Part shown: positions 17,673 to 25,988 of the stretch, piece after piece
How the letters are laid out: every line of letters begins with the position of its first letter
Numbering within the stretch: position 1 is the first letter of the stretch
From: Legionella spiritensis
Lineage (GTDB): Bacteria > Pseudomonadota > Gammaproteobacteria > Legionellales > Legionellaceae
Length of the DNA stretch: 64,000 bases
NCBI RefSeq assembly: GCF_900186965.1
Contig: NZ_LT906457.1
Span: forward strand, 1,638,501 to 1,702,500
Direction of reading: 5' to 3'
Notes under the pieces: model-generated
What the model saw: only the letters and a program-made list of their open reading frames with translations
What the model was told of the DNA's origin: nothing
Databases searched by the model: none
Translations under genes and position numbers: made by a program

Positions 17673-18503
17673 ATGAGCTATCTAGAGCGAATTCAAAATT
17701 CCTGGCAATTTCTTGTCGATTGTGCCAGGTTTCTGAAAAAAAACCCGGATCTTTTCGTTCTGCCGCTGATAAGCCTGGCGGCTCTGGGCGGCATTCTTGC
17801 GTCACTGATTGGTTATTCCTCACTCCATTTTGGCCAGGTACTGAGCCTTTATGATAAAAGCCCGATTGCTTTGATTGCCGGATTGGCGGGGTTGTACTTT
17901 ATTCTCAGTTTTATCGTTCTTTATTTTAACGCCTCGTTGGTAACCTGTGTGATGCAACGGTTACAGGGTACCCATTTGAGCGTTTTCCGGGGATTACGCC
18001 TTACTTTAAAGCACGCAGGGCCTCTCTTGCAGTGGACATTGATCAGTTCCACCGTTTGTCTCCTGATTAACTCGCTGGAACGGCTGCACAGTGCGATAGC
18101 TGATTTTTTATCGCTGATCTTCGGTTTTTCATGGGCGGTAACCACTTATTTTGTATTGCCGGTCATGATTGCGGAAGGGAAGGGGCCTATCAAGGCATTC
18201 AAGCTTTCAATTCAATTGATTGGAAAAGGGTGGCGAAAGCTGTTATCGGTTAATACCATTTTTTATCTTATTCTTCTGGGGCTGGTTGTTATCGGTTACG
18301 GATTACTTTATTTTTTCCCGCAGTTCATTGAAGTACTGCCCATTAATTTACCTGTACTGGTCTTTCTTTTTGTCTCATGGCTGGTTATCAGCAAAACGTT
18401 CAATGTGATTTTTAACTGTGCCTTGTATCTCAATATCCAGGGCAAGTCTATTCATCAATTTAATGATGAGTCAATAACCAGAATGATGGCAAAACAGCAG
18501 TAA
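17673..18503 (+). CDS. polytopic membrane protein, unknown function
   Basis: A 276-residue integral membrane protein with about six hydrophobic segments and a short basic N terminus (MSYLERIQNSWQFL). The composition and layout resemble DUF6159-like proteins, but I cannot assign a function. The pattern of Gly/Pro-containing helices and the amphipathic loop MIAEGKGPIKAFK, where the chain re-enters the cytosol, are typical of this type. No operon partner: the preceding gene ends 110 bases upstream. A palindromic repeat follows its stop. Confidence 0.75.
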   Translation: MSYLERIQNSWQFLVDCARFLKKNPDLFVLPLISLAALGGILASLIGYSSLHFGQVLSLYDKSPIALIAGLAGLYFILSFIVLYFNASLVTCVMQRLQGTHLSVFRGLRLTLKHAGPLLQWTLISSTVCLLINSLERLHSAIADFLSLIFGFSWAVTTYFVLPVMIAEGKGPIKAFKLSIQLIGKGWRKLLSVNTIFYLILLGLVVIGYGLLYFFPQFIEVLPINLPVLVFLFVSWLVISKTFNVIFNCALYLNIQGKSIHQFNDESITRMMAKQQ

Positions 18504-18512
18504 TAGTTCCCT

Positions 18513-18551
18513 GTAGCCCGCAATACGGCCACAGGCCTCCTTACGGGCTAC
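18513..18551 (-). repeat. dispersed palindromic repeat, copy 2
   Basis: This copy lies 9 bases after the membrane-protein stop and is in reverse orientation. It has perfect outer arms, GTAGCCCG and CGGGCTAC, around the GGCC-based core found in copies 1 and 3. It lies between convergent genes, as copy 1 does. Confidence 0.8.
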
Positions 18552-18927
18552 AAAAAAGGGTGTCAAATAACATTTGGATTCACAAAGCCTGGTGTCAAGA
18601 CTGTTTTTTTATTTCTTTTCTGATAACCTTACAGGGCGTAAGATATATTCTTCCCCAATCCGCAATCTGTGGATATTTTTTTTAAACACCCCGTATTTTT
18701 TTCAATGATTCTATTCGTTTCAGCGCGATAATCCAGAATTGGCGTGGCTTTCAAGGTTATTTTCCAAATCAGGAGTAAAAACCGGTTATCCACAAATTCT
18801 GTGGATAACCTTGTGCATACGCTGTCAAACCCGTTGATTTGTCAGGGAGTTTCAGGAGTGTTCACGAGTCGTTCAGGGTGACTTCCTGTTTCAAGCGTTT
18901 GAATGGGCAAATGGATTGTCAGGTTAT
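18552..18927. other. 376-base intergenic region, AT-rich with DnaA boxes
   Basis: No plausible gene. The region holds runs of T (about 18603-18615, 18674-18682 and 18695-18702), one DnaA-like box with a single mismatch at 18668-18676, and a perfect convergent pair at 18786-18808. It lies between a plus-strand and a minus-strand gene. Confidence 0.6.
18784..18810. promoter_or_regulatory. paired DnaA boxes in an 11-bp inverted repeat
   Basis: Two perfect consensus boxes, TTATCCACA (18786-18794) and its complement TGTGGATAA (18800-18808), face each other across five bases inside a perfect 11-bp inverted repeat GGTTATCCACA / TGTGGATAACC. Together with flanking AT-rich stretches this resembles a DnaA-binding locus. 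There is no dnaA or dnaN nearby. Confidence 0.65.
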
Positions 18928-20487
18928 TTACATACCACGCTCACCAGGATATACATAAGGCAAAATCTCGTAGCAAAGCTCCGCGGGTAGTTTTGATAAA
19001 TTGGAGTTTTCATTCTTCAGGACACCACTAAAAAAGGTTATTCTCTGATTCTGCAGGAATTTTCCGTGGGTACTGAGCGATTGAAATTCCTCGGTGTCAC
19101 CGGTTTCTTTTTCTCTATGATTCAGGATTGTAATCAACGGATGGTCGCGGTTGCTGAGTAAATGGCTGATAAATTTACGACTGGTGCCTGGTTTAGAGTC
19201 TTTGTCCTTTAGGCGGGCAAGAATATTATCTTTACAATGGGTGCCAAGCAGGGTTAGGGTATGTTCAGTAAAGGGCAGCCCTGAAAGCAGATCGTCCCAG
19301 ATGACATCCAGTAATTCGAGCGCAATTTCGGGATTGTTTGCCGGTTTGCGGGTATATATATCTCTCAGGCAGGTTTTGGCTGGTAAATACCCCAACCTGT
19401 TTGCCATCTCAAAAAGCCTGATGGCTTTCGGGAAATTTTCGGGACCACCTTGACCTTTTTGATGCATCCAGGCCCGGTTGATCATACCGAAAATATCACC
19501 CGCATCAATGGCTTTCTCAAAAAGCCTGATGGCTTCCGGGAAATTTACGGGACCACCCTGGCCTTTTTGATGCATCAAGGCACGGTTGTTCATAGCGTCA
19601 GTATCACCCGCGTCAATGGCCAGTTCATAAAGCCTGATGGCTTCCGGGAAATTTACGGGGCCACCTTGACCCTTTTCATGCATCAAGGCACGGTTGAACA
19701 TGGCGTCAGTATCACCCGCGTCAATAGCCAGCCCAAGAAGCCTGATGGCTTCCGGGAAATTTACGGGGCCACCTTGACCCTTTTTATGCATCAAGGCACG
19801 ATTGAACATCGCGGCAGCATAACCCGCGTCAATAGCCAGTTCATAAAGCCTGATGGCTTCCGGGAAATTTTTGAGACCACCTTGACCCTTTTGATGCATC
19901 AAGGCACGGTTGTTCATCGCAGCAGCAATACCCGCGTCAATGGCCAGTTCATAAAGCCTGATGGCTTCCGGGAAATTTTCGGGACCACCTTGACTATCTT
20001 CATGCATCAAGGCACGGTTGAACATGGCAGCAGCATTACCCGCCTCAATGGCCAGCTCATAAAGCCTGATGGCTTCCGGGAAATTTACAGGACCACCTTG
20101 ACCATATTGATGCATAAAAGCACGGTTATTCATGGCCGCAGCGTTTTTATCAATCTTAATGGCTTTGTTATAGAGAGCTATCGCTTTGTTGTAATCAACC
20201 GCCTCCCCGGCACCGAGATGATGTATCATGCCGCGAACGGTCATGGCATGAGAGTCGTCATCCCTGATACCCATTTCGCATCGCTCTATGAGGTTAGGGA
20301 TTAATGCCTGAATTTGTCGGGATTCTCTGGTGTCTGGAGTGCGTTTGGATAAATCAAGGATTGATACCCCAAGCGTGGCGTGGGTGTAATCACCTTCGAG
20401 CATCTGGTTTGAAATCAGTTCAAACAGCTCACTGTTAGAGTACGATTTAATATCCAGTCTGGTTTTTTCTCGTTTTGCATCGGACAT
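18928..20487 (-). CDS. Sel1-repeat protein with possible C-terminal F-box motif
   Basis: A 519-residue helical-repeat protein. About eight 36-residue Sel1-like units (roughly residues 98-390) carry the signature NFPEAIRLYELAIDAG, then AMFNRALMHxKGQGG, and six of them are nearly identical. The underlying 108-bp DNA units are almost the same, which points to recent amplification. Near the C terminus the sequence LSKLPAELCYEILPYV matches the first helix of an F-box, but only about 7 residues follow, so a full F-box is absent. The ATG at 20487 follows GGAG with good spacing, and is preferred to a TTG at 20559. Sel1-repeat proteins (for example LpnE) are known Legionella virulence factors; the role of this one is unknown. 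Confidence 0.78.
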   Translation of the reverse strand: MSDAKREKTRLDIKSYSNSELFELISNQMLEGDYTHATLGVSILDLSKRTPDTRESRQIQALIPNLIERCEMGIRDDDSHAMTVRGMIHHLGAGEAVDYNKAIALYNKAIKIDKNAAAMNNRAFMHQYGQGGPVNFPEAIRLYELAIEAGNAAAMFNRALMHEDSQGGPENFPEAIRLYELAIDAGIAAAMNNRALMHQKGQGGLKNFPEAIRLYELAIDAGYAAAMFNRALMHKKGQGGPVNFPEAIRLLGLAIDAGDTDAMFNRALMHEKGQGGPVNFPEAIRLYELAIDAGDTDAMNNRALMHQKGQGGPVNFPEAIRLFEKAIDAGDIFGMINRAWMHQKGQGGPENFPKAIRLFEMANRLGYLPAKTCLRDIYTRKPANNPEIALELLDVIWDDLLSGLPFTEHTLTLLGTHCKDNILARLKDKDSKPGTSRKFISHLLSNRDHPLITILNHREKETGDTEEFQSLSTHGKFLQNQRITFFSGVLKNENSNLSKLPAELCYEILPYVYPGERGM

Positions 20488-20723
20488 TGCTAACTCCGTC
20501 AATGGGTTGTCTGGCCGCTCAATAAAGCCGCATTGGTAATTGGTGTGTATTTTATGCAACTTAGATGTAAATTAAAACACCAGATCCCAGGAAGGAGTAA
20601 ATCGAAGCAGGATTAACATCTGTGCATGATCCGAAACTGAAAGGTGTGCTAAAAAACAGGAGCCCTTCCCCTTGAAGGGCTGTTAAAGAACCGATCTTTT
20701 TTCCACTTACGCACCATATTTTT

Positions 20724-21110
20724 TTACGAACCCGGCTTGTCAGGATAGATAGCAGAATTTTTATACACCGTATCGCCCCATATGTCCTCTTCCGACAAAT
20801 CGGTTTCAATAAACTCAACCGGTAAACCGTTATCCTCAATCATAGCCACTTTAAAGCGCTCAAAGGGATAATAAGGCTCCAGAATCACATGCTTGCCTTT
20901 GATAGCCTCATCGATGCTGGGCACTTTAAATGCCACATGAGGTTTGGTTTGAATCAAAGGGTGCAGGGGACAGTCTTTTTCAAAACGGTGATATTGTATC
21001 CTGCCCGGAGCCTGACCTCCGGAAGTGTGCATTTTAAAAACAGGACTGTAACGCTCGTTTGGCTGCACTTCCGTAACCGGGATCCCTACATGATGAAATT
21101 GATAAGACAT
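20724..21110 (-). CDS. VOC-family (glyoxalase-like) protein
   Basis: A 128-residue protein of the vicinal-oxygen-chelate type. It starts with FHHVGIPV and ends with an acidic metal-site candidate, PVEFIETD, with an intermediate TKPHVAFKV strand. This matches a single paired-beta-alpha-beta-beta-beta domain. Metal ligands H4/H5 and E near 108 are plausible, but the substrate is unknown. The ATG at 21110 follows GGAG and is preferred to 21134. It is divergent from the LysR gene, which probably regulates it. Confidence 0.78.
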   Translation of the reverse strand: MSYQFHHVGIPVTEVQPNERYSPVFKMHTSGGQAPGRIQYHRFEKDCPLHPLIQTKPHVAFKVPSIDEAIKGKHVILEPYYPFERFKVAMIEDNGLPVEFIETDLSEEDIWGDTVYKNSAIYPDKPGS

Positions 21111-21183
21111 TGTTTTACTCCGGTAATTAAACACGCTTTTATTTTATATTAATGAAATTAATAATGTAAAACGATTAAAAGTT

Positions 21184-21216
21184 CATTAATTATGTACTTA
21201 TAGGTTATAATTAATG
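21184..21216. promoter_or_regulatory. inverted repeat between the VOC and LysR genes
   Basis: Perfect 10-bp inverted repeat CATTAATTAT / ATAATTAATG with a 13-base spacer, in the space between the divergent VOC and lysR genes and close to the LysR start. The AT-rich arms fit a LysR-type regulator site. A second similar palindrome (ATTAAT, three bases, ATTAAT) lies about 35 bases closer to the VOC gene. Confidence 0.5.
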
Positions 21217-21231
21217 CGGGAGGCTTCATGT

Positions 21232-22137
21232 ATGAAAATAAATCAATCGTTACAATGCTTTATGAAAGCGGCAGAAACGCTACACTTCGCAACCGCGGCC
21301 AGGATGCTGCATATTACGCCTACGGCTTTGAGCAAGCAGATAAAAAAGCTGGAGCAGCAAATTGGCATGCAGTTGTTTCAGCGAACGACCCGAAAAATTA
21401 TACTGACTGAGATGGGACAGAGGCTTTATCAACGTTGTCGAAAGCTCGATGAAGAAATAACCGGACTGAATCAGTTTATCGAAAATAAAAAAAACGAGCC
21501 ACAGGGAACGCTTCGTGTTCTGGTTTCCACCATTTTAGCCAGACACTGGCTGTTACAACATTTAAAGGAATTCCGGGCTTTGTATCCTAAAATCGAGCTG
21601 GAATTGATTTTTACGGAGCAGGATCAGGATCTTGCAGACAGCAAAGCCGATATCATGATGGGATTTCCTGAAATACCGCCTTATACCAATGACTTGAAAT
21701 TCCGCTATATCTATACGGTTAAAAACATTTTATGCGCCTCACCCGATTATATTGAACGCTATGGACTACCTGAAACAAAAGCGGAATTAAGCACGGCACA
21801 TTTTATTTCCCACACCTTAAGAAAGCCCAAACATCAATTACCACTGGCTGATGGCGGTTATATCACAATAAACAGACCGGTTTTATTAATGAATGAATTT
21901 GACGCCCTTAATCAAGCATGCAAGGATGGACACGGAATTTTTCTGACAGGGGATGTTTTAGTGCAGAAGGAACTGGCCCGCGGGGAGTTAGTCCAAATAC
22001 TACCGGATATAGACTTCAGACATTACAGAATCTATCTGTTTTACCGAGCCTATGATTATGAACTGCCAAAAGTTCGTGTATTCGTTGATTTTTATAACCA
22101 TAAATCTGATTTACAGGCAAATACCCCCAAATCATGA
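21232..22137 (+). CDS. LysR-family transcriptional regulator
   Basis: A 301-residue regulator with the LysR N-terminal helix-turn-helix (residues 1-60, ATAARMLHITPTALSKQIKKLE) and a C-terminal periplasmic-binding-like effector domain. The ATG at 21232 follows GGGAGG at a good distance; an in-frame ATG at 21214 would be too early. It is divergent from the VOC gene and the shared intergenic region holds an inverted repeat, so it most likely controls that gene and itself. The inducer cannot be inferred. Confidence 0.9.
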   Translation: MKINQSLQCFMKAAETLHFATAARMLHITPTALSKQIKKLEQQIGMQLFQRTTRKIILTEMGQRLYQRCRKLDEEITGLNQFIENKKNEPQGTLRVLVSTILARHWLLQHLKEFRALYPKIELELIFTEQDQDLADSKADIMMGFPEIPPYTNDLKFRYIYTVKNILCASPDYIERYGLPETKAELSTAHFISHTLRKPKHQLPLADGGYITINRPVLLMNEFDALNQACKDGHGIFLTGDVLVQKELARGELVQILPDIDFRHYRIYLFYRAYDYELPKVRVFVDFYNHKSDLQANTPKS

Positions 22138-22251
22138 AAATGAATAATCCACCCAGTTTGCAGATGGAAAAGTTAAGCCACTTGGTCTGAAAGTAACACA
22201 ATGACTTTCTTAACATTAATTTTACAATATCCATGCAATATTAACATACTG

Positions 22252-22268
22252 CTTAATATTTAGTTAAT
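22252..22268 (+). promoter_or_regulatory. PmrA-type box upstream of the carrier-like gene
   Basis: CTTAAT, five bases, GTTAAT: two half-sites close to the PmrA consensus, with the first 9 bases equal to cTTAATatT. It ends 52 bases before the ATG, and a TATTAT -10 candidate starts at 22280, 11 bases on. The geometry is the same as at 14732-14748. Confidence 0.65.
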
Positions 22269-22319
22269 GCTTTGGGTGATATTATTCGTCATATCAAGTT
22301 GTAATCAGAGGTAATTAAA

Positions 22320-23309
22320 ATGAGAAACCGTAACGAACAACCACAAAAGATGCCACAATCGGAGCCTACTTATACTCCTCAACCAGGAAATGGGTGGTGG
22401 GCAGCGAACATGTTCGTCAAAATCTCCATGACTTCAGCCAGTATTTCATTCCTGACCACGCCCTTGAATGTTATGTTGACCAATTCCCAAATGGGAGGAA
22501 CAGGAACTAACCGTTTTATATTTGGTGCTAATTTATTAAAAGGCTTAACGTCTAATGTCATTGCTGGACAGAAGCGCGGAGCGATTAGTGGAGCCGCAAA
22601 AACGGTAAACACTTCCAATGAGGAACAAGTAGGGCAGAGAACCGAGCATGGCCGGGGAAAAGGGCAAGTCACGAGCTTTTTTGCCCGATACCCTTATCTA
22701 CAGCCGCTGATATTTGCACAAGGTGATTTGGCTGTTTCTCAGATATTTGCTAATAAAGGAAAGCTTCAAGCCGCCGACATCATAAAAACCGGTACACCCT
22801 TTAAAATGAATTTTCATAATATGCGGCAACTTTTCGCTATGGCTTACCCGGTTAAAACCCTTGCAGGTGGCGTCAATTTTTATTCCATCTGTTATTTATC
22901 CAATTTTATAACCGGCTGGATGGCGAATTTTTCACAAAATCCTGCAATGAATAATTTTGTGGGTGGTGCTGCTACCGGTGCTATAGCTGCTGCAATAACT
23001 CACGTACCTAACAGTGTCGCCGATGCCATGGTATTGAAATCACGTGTGGATAGCCAGGGAAAATTAAGTCGTGTGTCTACTCTTGGGTTTTTCAAGGAAC
23101 AGATAAACCACGTCAAAACTGTAGGCATTAAAGACTCCATCCTGCCTTTCCTGATGCGATCCAAAGTGGAGTTACCGTTGAGGACAGCCAACTCCATGGT
23201 TATCTTCGGGATGCTTCAACTGATGTTCCATGTCATGGGCGACGAGCCATTGGCAAGGTTCTATAAGGATAAGGTTGATACACCGGCACCAAGCAGTCCT
23301 TCCAAATAA
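22320..23309 (+). CDS. mitochondrial-carrier-like protein, candidate effector
   Basis: A 329-residue protein with a proline-rich polar N terminus and several hydrophobic helices. The last third matches the layout of one mitochondrial carrier repeat: GGAATGAIAAAITHVPNSVADAMVLKSR (split here as GGAATGAIAAAI and VPNSVADAMVLKSR), a central glycine-containing loop TVGIKDSILPFLMRSKVELPLRTA (shown in part), and the next helix IFGMLQLMFHV. The first helix contains TTPLNVMLTNSQM, where the P-x-D/E-x-x-K/R motif has lost its charged residues. The match is therefore degenerate. Legionella LncP is a known secreted carrier of this fold. AGAGG precedes the ATG, and a PmrA-type box lies upstream. Residual doubt: it could be another six-helix family. 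Confidence 0.55.
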   Translation: MRNRNEQPQKMPQSEPTYTPQPGNGWWAANMFVKISMTSASISFLTTPLNVMLTNSQMGGTGTNRFIFGANLLKGLTSNVIAGQKRGAISGAAKTVNTSNEEQVGQRTEHGRGKGQVTSFFARYPYLQPLIFAQGDLAVSQIFANKGKLQAADIIKTGTPFKMNFHNMRQLFAMAYPVKTLAGGVNFYSICYLSNFITGWMANFSQNPAMNNFVGGAATGAIAAAITHVPNSVADAMVLKSRVDSQGKLSRVSTLGFFKEQINHVKTVGIKDSILPFLMRSKVELPLRTANSMVIFGMLQLMFHVMGDEPLARFYKDKVDTPAPSSPSK

Positions 23310-23432
23310 TTGGTACGTTAGTCAGTTAGCAGCAGGGGAGATGAAACAAGTTCCCCTGCAAAATCAATGCTTGCATTTATTGTAAAAAATATTAACATAA
23401 ATGTTACGTGACTTAACAAAGATGGAGAAAAT

Positions 23433-23630
23433 ATGTTCGGACACATATTGCGGCAATCGTGTATCAATACCTGTAGATCAACGTTTTTTTCAACAGCATC
23501 GGTGGCGCTTGCCACAGGAAGCATTACCGCAATCAATCAGGCTGAAAACAGATACAGGCAATGGAAGAAAAAGGACGCCATGGAGCAAACGAATTTTCCT
23601 TATTATATCCGAGCCATGAATCACACTTGA
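23433..23630 (+). CDS. small protein, unknown function
   Basis: A 65-residue reading frame starting MFGHILRQSC with GGAG five bases before the ATG. It has a mildly hydrophobic middle part (ASVALATGSITA) and a basic, aromatic tail. No family was recognised. It follows the carrier-like gene by 123 bases and ends before a strong stem-loop. An alternative frame (23401-23619) has no ribosome binding site and is less likely. Confidence 0.45.
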   Translation: MFGHILRQSCINTCRSTFFSTASVALATGSITAINQAENRYRQWKKKDAMEQTNFPYYIRAMNHT

Positions 23631-23657
23631 TTACCTGAGCCGGAGGCCATCCATTGA

Positions 23658-23692
23658 AACCCTCAAGGCGGCCGCCGGCCTCCTTGAGGGTT
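23658..23692. terminator. bidirectional stem-loop between convergent genes
   Basis: 11-bp stem AACCCTCAAGG / CCTTGAGGGTT with a GC-rich centre, between the small gene and lpxB which point at each other. Thymine-rich bases follow on both strands, though no long run. Confidence 0.65.
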
Positions 23693-23721
23693 ATTGTTCA
23701 TATGTAATCAGGGCATTTTTG

Positions 23722-24918
23722 TCAGGGATATATCGCAAAGCGTTCTCTTTTTACAGATGTTCTTCGTACCTCTACTCCCAACTCCCTTGCAACCAACGCT
23801 TCAATGGACAAATCAGCTTCCTCGCCGGAGAGTGACTGTTTCAGCGATTGTAATCTGGCGACCATACTCTGCGCCTTTTTCGGATCCGTTAGCCAATCGG
23901 ATACCGTTCTGGCGATTTCAGCGGCATTGCAATCGTATTGCAGAAATTCAGGCACCACCATGTCGTTCATTAATAAATTACACAGTCCCAGAAATTTGAC
24001 CTTGATAAGTTTAACCGCGGCAATATAGGTTAATAGCGACGTCTTATAGATAATACACATCGGCCTCGCCAACAGGGCACACTCCAGAGACGCGGTACCG
24101 GAAGCCACGACAACACCATCACTACAGGCTGCTGATGGTAACATTTTTCCCTCAATCAGGGTAAAACGCACGTTTTTGGCTCCCTGAAGGTAGGATTGTA
24201 TCTGTTCGGAACGAATGGTAGCCGCAACCGGGATCACAAAGTGAATGGCTTGATGTTGGCGACTAAGTAACTCGGCTGTTTTTACCAGCACGGGCATATG
24301 GCGTTCGATTTCATTACGCCGGCTGCCGGGAAGCAGGGCGACAAGCTTGCCATCTACTGGAAGAGACAAGGCTTTCCGTAATTCCATCGGATCCTGGTAG
24401 TGAGGAATATTGTCTACCAGAGGGTGGCCGACAAACGATACTGGAACACCGGCTTGCTGATAAATGTTCTTTTCAAAAGGCAGTATGACCGCCATTTTGT
24501 CCACACACGCTTTAAGGGTATGTATACGACTCGCTTTCCATGCCCAGATTTGCGGGCTGATGTAATAGATAATACGCAGTCCAAGTTTCTGTTTGGCGAA
24601 TTTTGCGAGACGCAGATTAAACCCCGGATAGTCTATTAACACCAGCAAGTCCGGTTTTTCCGTCCGCAGATGAGCCTTGATGGCCTTGAAAGCTTTTTTT
24701 ATAACAACAATATGCCTTAAGACTTCAACCAGTCCGGTGACGCCAAAACGTGCCAAATCGCTGATTAATGTGACACCGGCCTCTGCCATATGCCGCCCAC
24801 CGATGCCGCTTATTTTCAGGGTGGGCTCCTGCTTTAACAAATAAGACGCCAGGTTGCCCGCGTATTTATCGCCCGATTCTTCTCCGGCAATAATAACAAC
24901 CTTTTTAGGTGGTTGCAT
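23722..24918 (-). CDS. lpxB: lipid-A-disaccharide synthase
   Basis: Glycosyltransferase (GT19) that makes the tetraacyl disaccharide of lipid A from UDP-2,3-diacyl-glucosamine and lipid X. The 398-residue protein has the LpxB hallmarks AGEESGDKYAG near the N terminus, GIGGRHMAEAG, DYPGFNLRLA, YYISPQIWAWK, LPGSRRNEIERHMPV and SGTASLECAL. The length is typical. Its 5' end overlaps the sugar dehydrogenase gene by 14 bases, so the pair is probably co-transcribed. Confidence 0.96.
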   Translation of the reverse strand: MQPPKKVVIIAGEESGDKYAGNLASYLLKQEPTLKISGIGGRHMAEAGVTLISDLARFGVTGLVEVLRHIVVIKKAFKAIKAHLRTEKPDLLVLIDYPGFNLRLAKFAKQKLGLRIIYYISPQIWAWKASRIHTLKACVDKMAVILPFEKNIYQQAGVPVSFVGHPLVDNIPHYQDPMELRKALSLPVDGKLVALLPGSRRNEIERHMPVLVKTAELLSRQHQAIHFVIPVAATIRSEQIQSYLQGAKNVRFTLIEGKMLPSAACSDGVVVASGTASLECALLARPMCIIYKTSLLTYIAAVKLIKVKFLGLCNLLMNDMVVPEFLQYDCNAAEIARTVSDWLTDPKKAQSMVARLQSLKQSLSGEEADLSIEALVARELGVEVRRTSVKRERFAIYP

Positions 24919-25870
24919 GGCGGCGGGATACGAGGTTGTTATGAATTAAAGAAGAAATTTTAGCCGCGGTTTCCAGAGCGTTTCGCCCTTCACGCCCGGT
25001 GACTAAAGGTGTGGTATCCTGCTTTATGGATTGAAGAAACGCTTTAATTTCCTCAAGCAAGGCATCGCCTTTTTCAAAGATGGATTCGTGACGTACCACA
25101 TTGGGAATTCCTGGAAACATTTCCCCCTCTCCCTTTTGAAACAAAGCAAACTGTTTGTTATGGTAATCAATGGAAATATAGGATTGTGGCTGGAAAATCC
25201 GTGTCTTGCGTTCGGTTTTGTAACTGATACGGCTGGCCGTCACATTGGCCACACACTGATTTTCAAATGTAATTCGCGCATTCGCAATATCAACGTATTG
25301 CGACAGCACCGGAGCGCCATGAGCGTCAATATGGATGATAGGGGATTTCACAATGGCCTGGATAATATCAATATCATGAATCATTAAATCGAGAATAACA
25401 TTCACGTCCGTCCCTCTCGGATTGAAAGGCGCGAGGCGTTGGGATTCGATAAACAGGGGCTGTTCAAGATACTCTTCCAGTGCGAGGCGTGCAGAATTAA
25501 AACGCTCCAAATGCCCGACTTGCAGTTTGACATCGTATTTTTCGGCCAAGGCAATTAATTCATCAGCCTGTTCAACCGTTTCAGTAATCGGTTTTTCAAT
25601 CAGAACATGAATACCTTGGGCAAGACATTGTCTGGCTATAACAAAATGCTGATTGGTTGTGGCCGCGATACTGACCGCGTCAACCTTGCCAAACAATTCT
25701 TCAAAATGATAATAACCGGGAACGTTTAACTCGGCCGCTACCGCGTCACAGGCTTCCTGATTCACATCACAGACGGCAACCAAATCCACGTCGGATAACA
25801 TTTTATACTTCTGGGCATGGAAACGGCCAAGGTACCCCACACCAATAACAGCACACTTTAAAACGCTCAT
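24905..25870 (-). CDS. Gfo/Idh/MocA-family sugar dehydrogenase, possibly GnnA
   Basis: NAD(P)-dependent oxidoreductase of 321 residues. The Rossmann loop is GVGYLGRFHAQKY (residues 10-22) and the family signature EKPITETVEQAD is intact. Its coupling to lpxB suggests a nucleotide-sugar role in lipid A. In bacteria with 2,3-diamino lipid A, such as Legionella and Acidithiobacillus, GnnA of this family oxidises UDP-GlcNAc before a transaminase (GnnB) acts. The same job is a reasonable guess here, but no gnnB is in the window. Confidence 0.78.
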   Translation of the reverse strand: MSVLKCAVIGVGYLGRFHAQKYKMLSDVDLVAVCDVNQEACDAVAAELNVPGYYHFEELFGKVDAVSIAATTNQHFVIARQCLAQGIHVLIEKPITETVEQADELIALAEKYDVKLQVGHLERFNSARLALEEYLEQPLFIESQRLAPFNPRGTDVNVILDLMIHDIDIIQAIVKSPIIHIDAHGAPVLSQYVDIANARITFENQCVANVTASRISYKTERKTRIFQPQSYISIDYHNKQFALFQKGEGEMFPGIPNVVRHESIFEKGDALLEEIKAFLQSIKQDTTPLVTGREGRNALETAAKISSLIHNNLVSRRHATT

Positions 25871-25988
25871 AGCTCTTATAACTGGTAATAATTTGTGCGC
25901 ATGATCGCATTTCCCGGGTGATAAATCAATTTTAAATCGTTATTATTAGCACTCTTTTTATGAAAATTCTAACAGGGATTGATAAATT

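Noticed and set aside
18552-18927. Claim that this gap is the chromosomal origin
   Set aside because: There is no dnaA, dnaN, gidA or parAB nearby and only two perfect boxes; reported only as a DnaA-binding candidate.
19440-20130. 108-bp direct repeats that could look like a CRISPR array
   Set aside because: There are no unique spacers; the units encode Sel1 repeats in frame.
19450-20304. Long plus-strand open frame of 284 codons
   Set aside because: It is the antisense of the Sel1-repeat array; the repeats keep the opposite frame open. No ribosome binding site and no sensible protein.
20560-20576. PmrA-like box before the Sel1-repeat gene (TTTAAT-N5-TCTAAG)
   Set aside because: The second half-site has a core mismatch, the -10 spacing does not fit and the distance to the ATG differs from the other two boxes.
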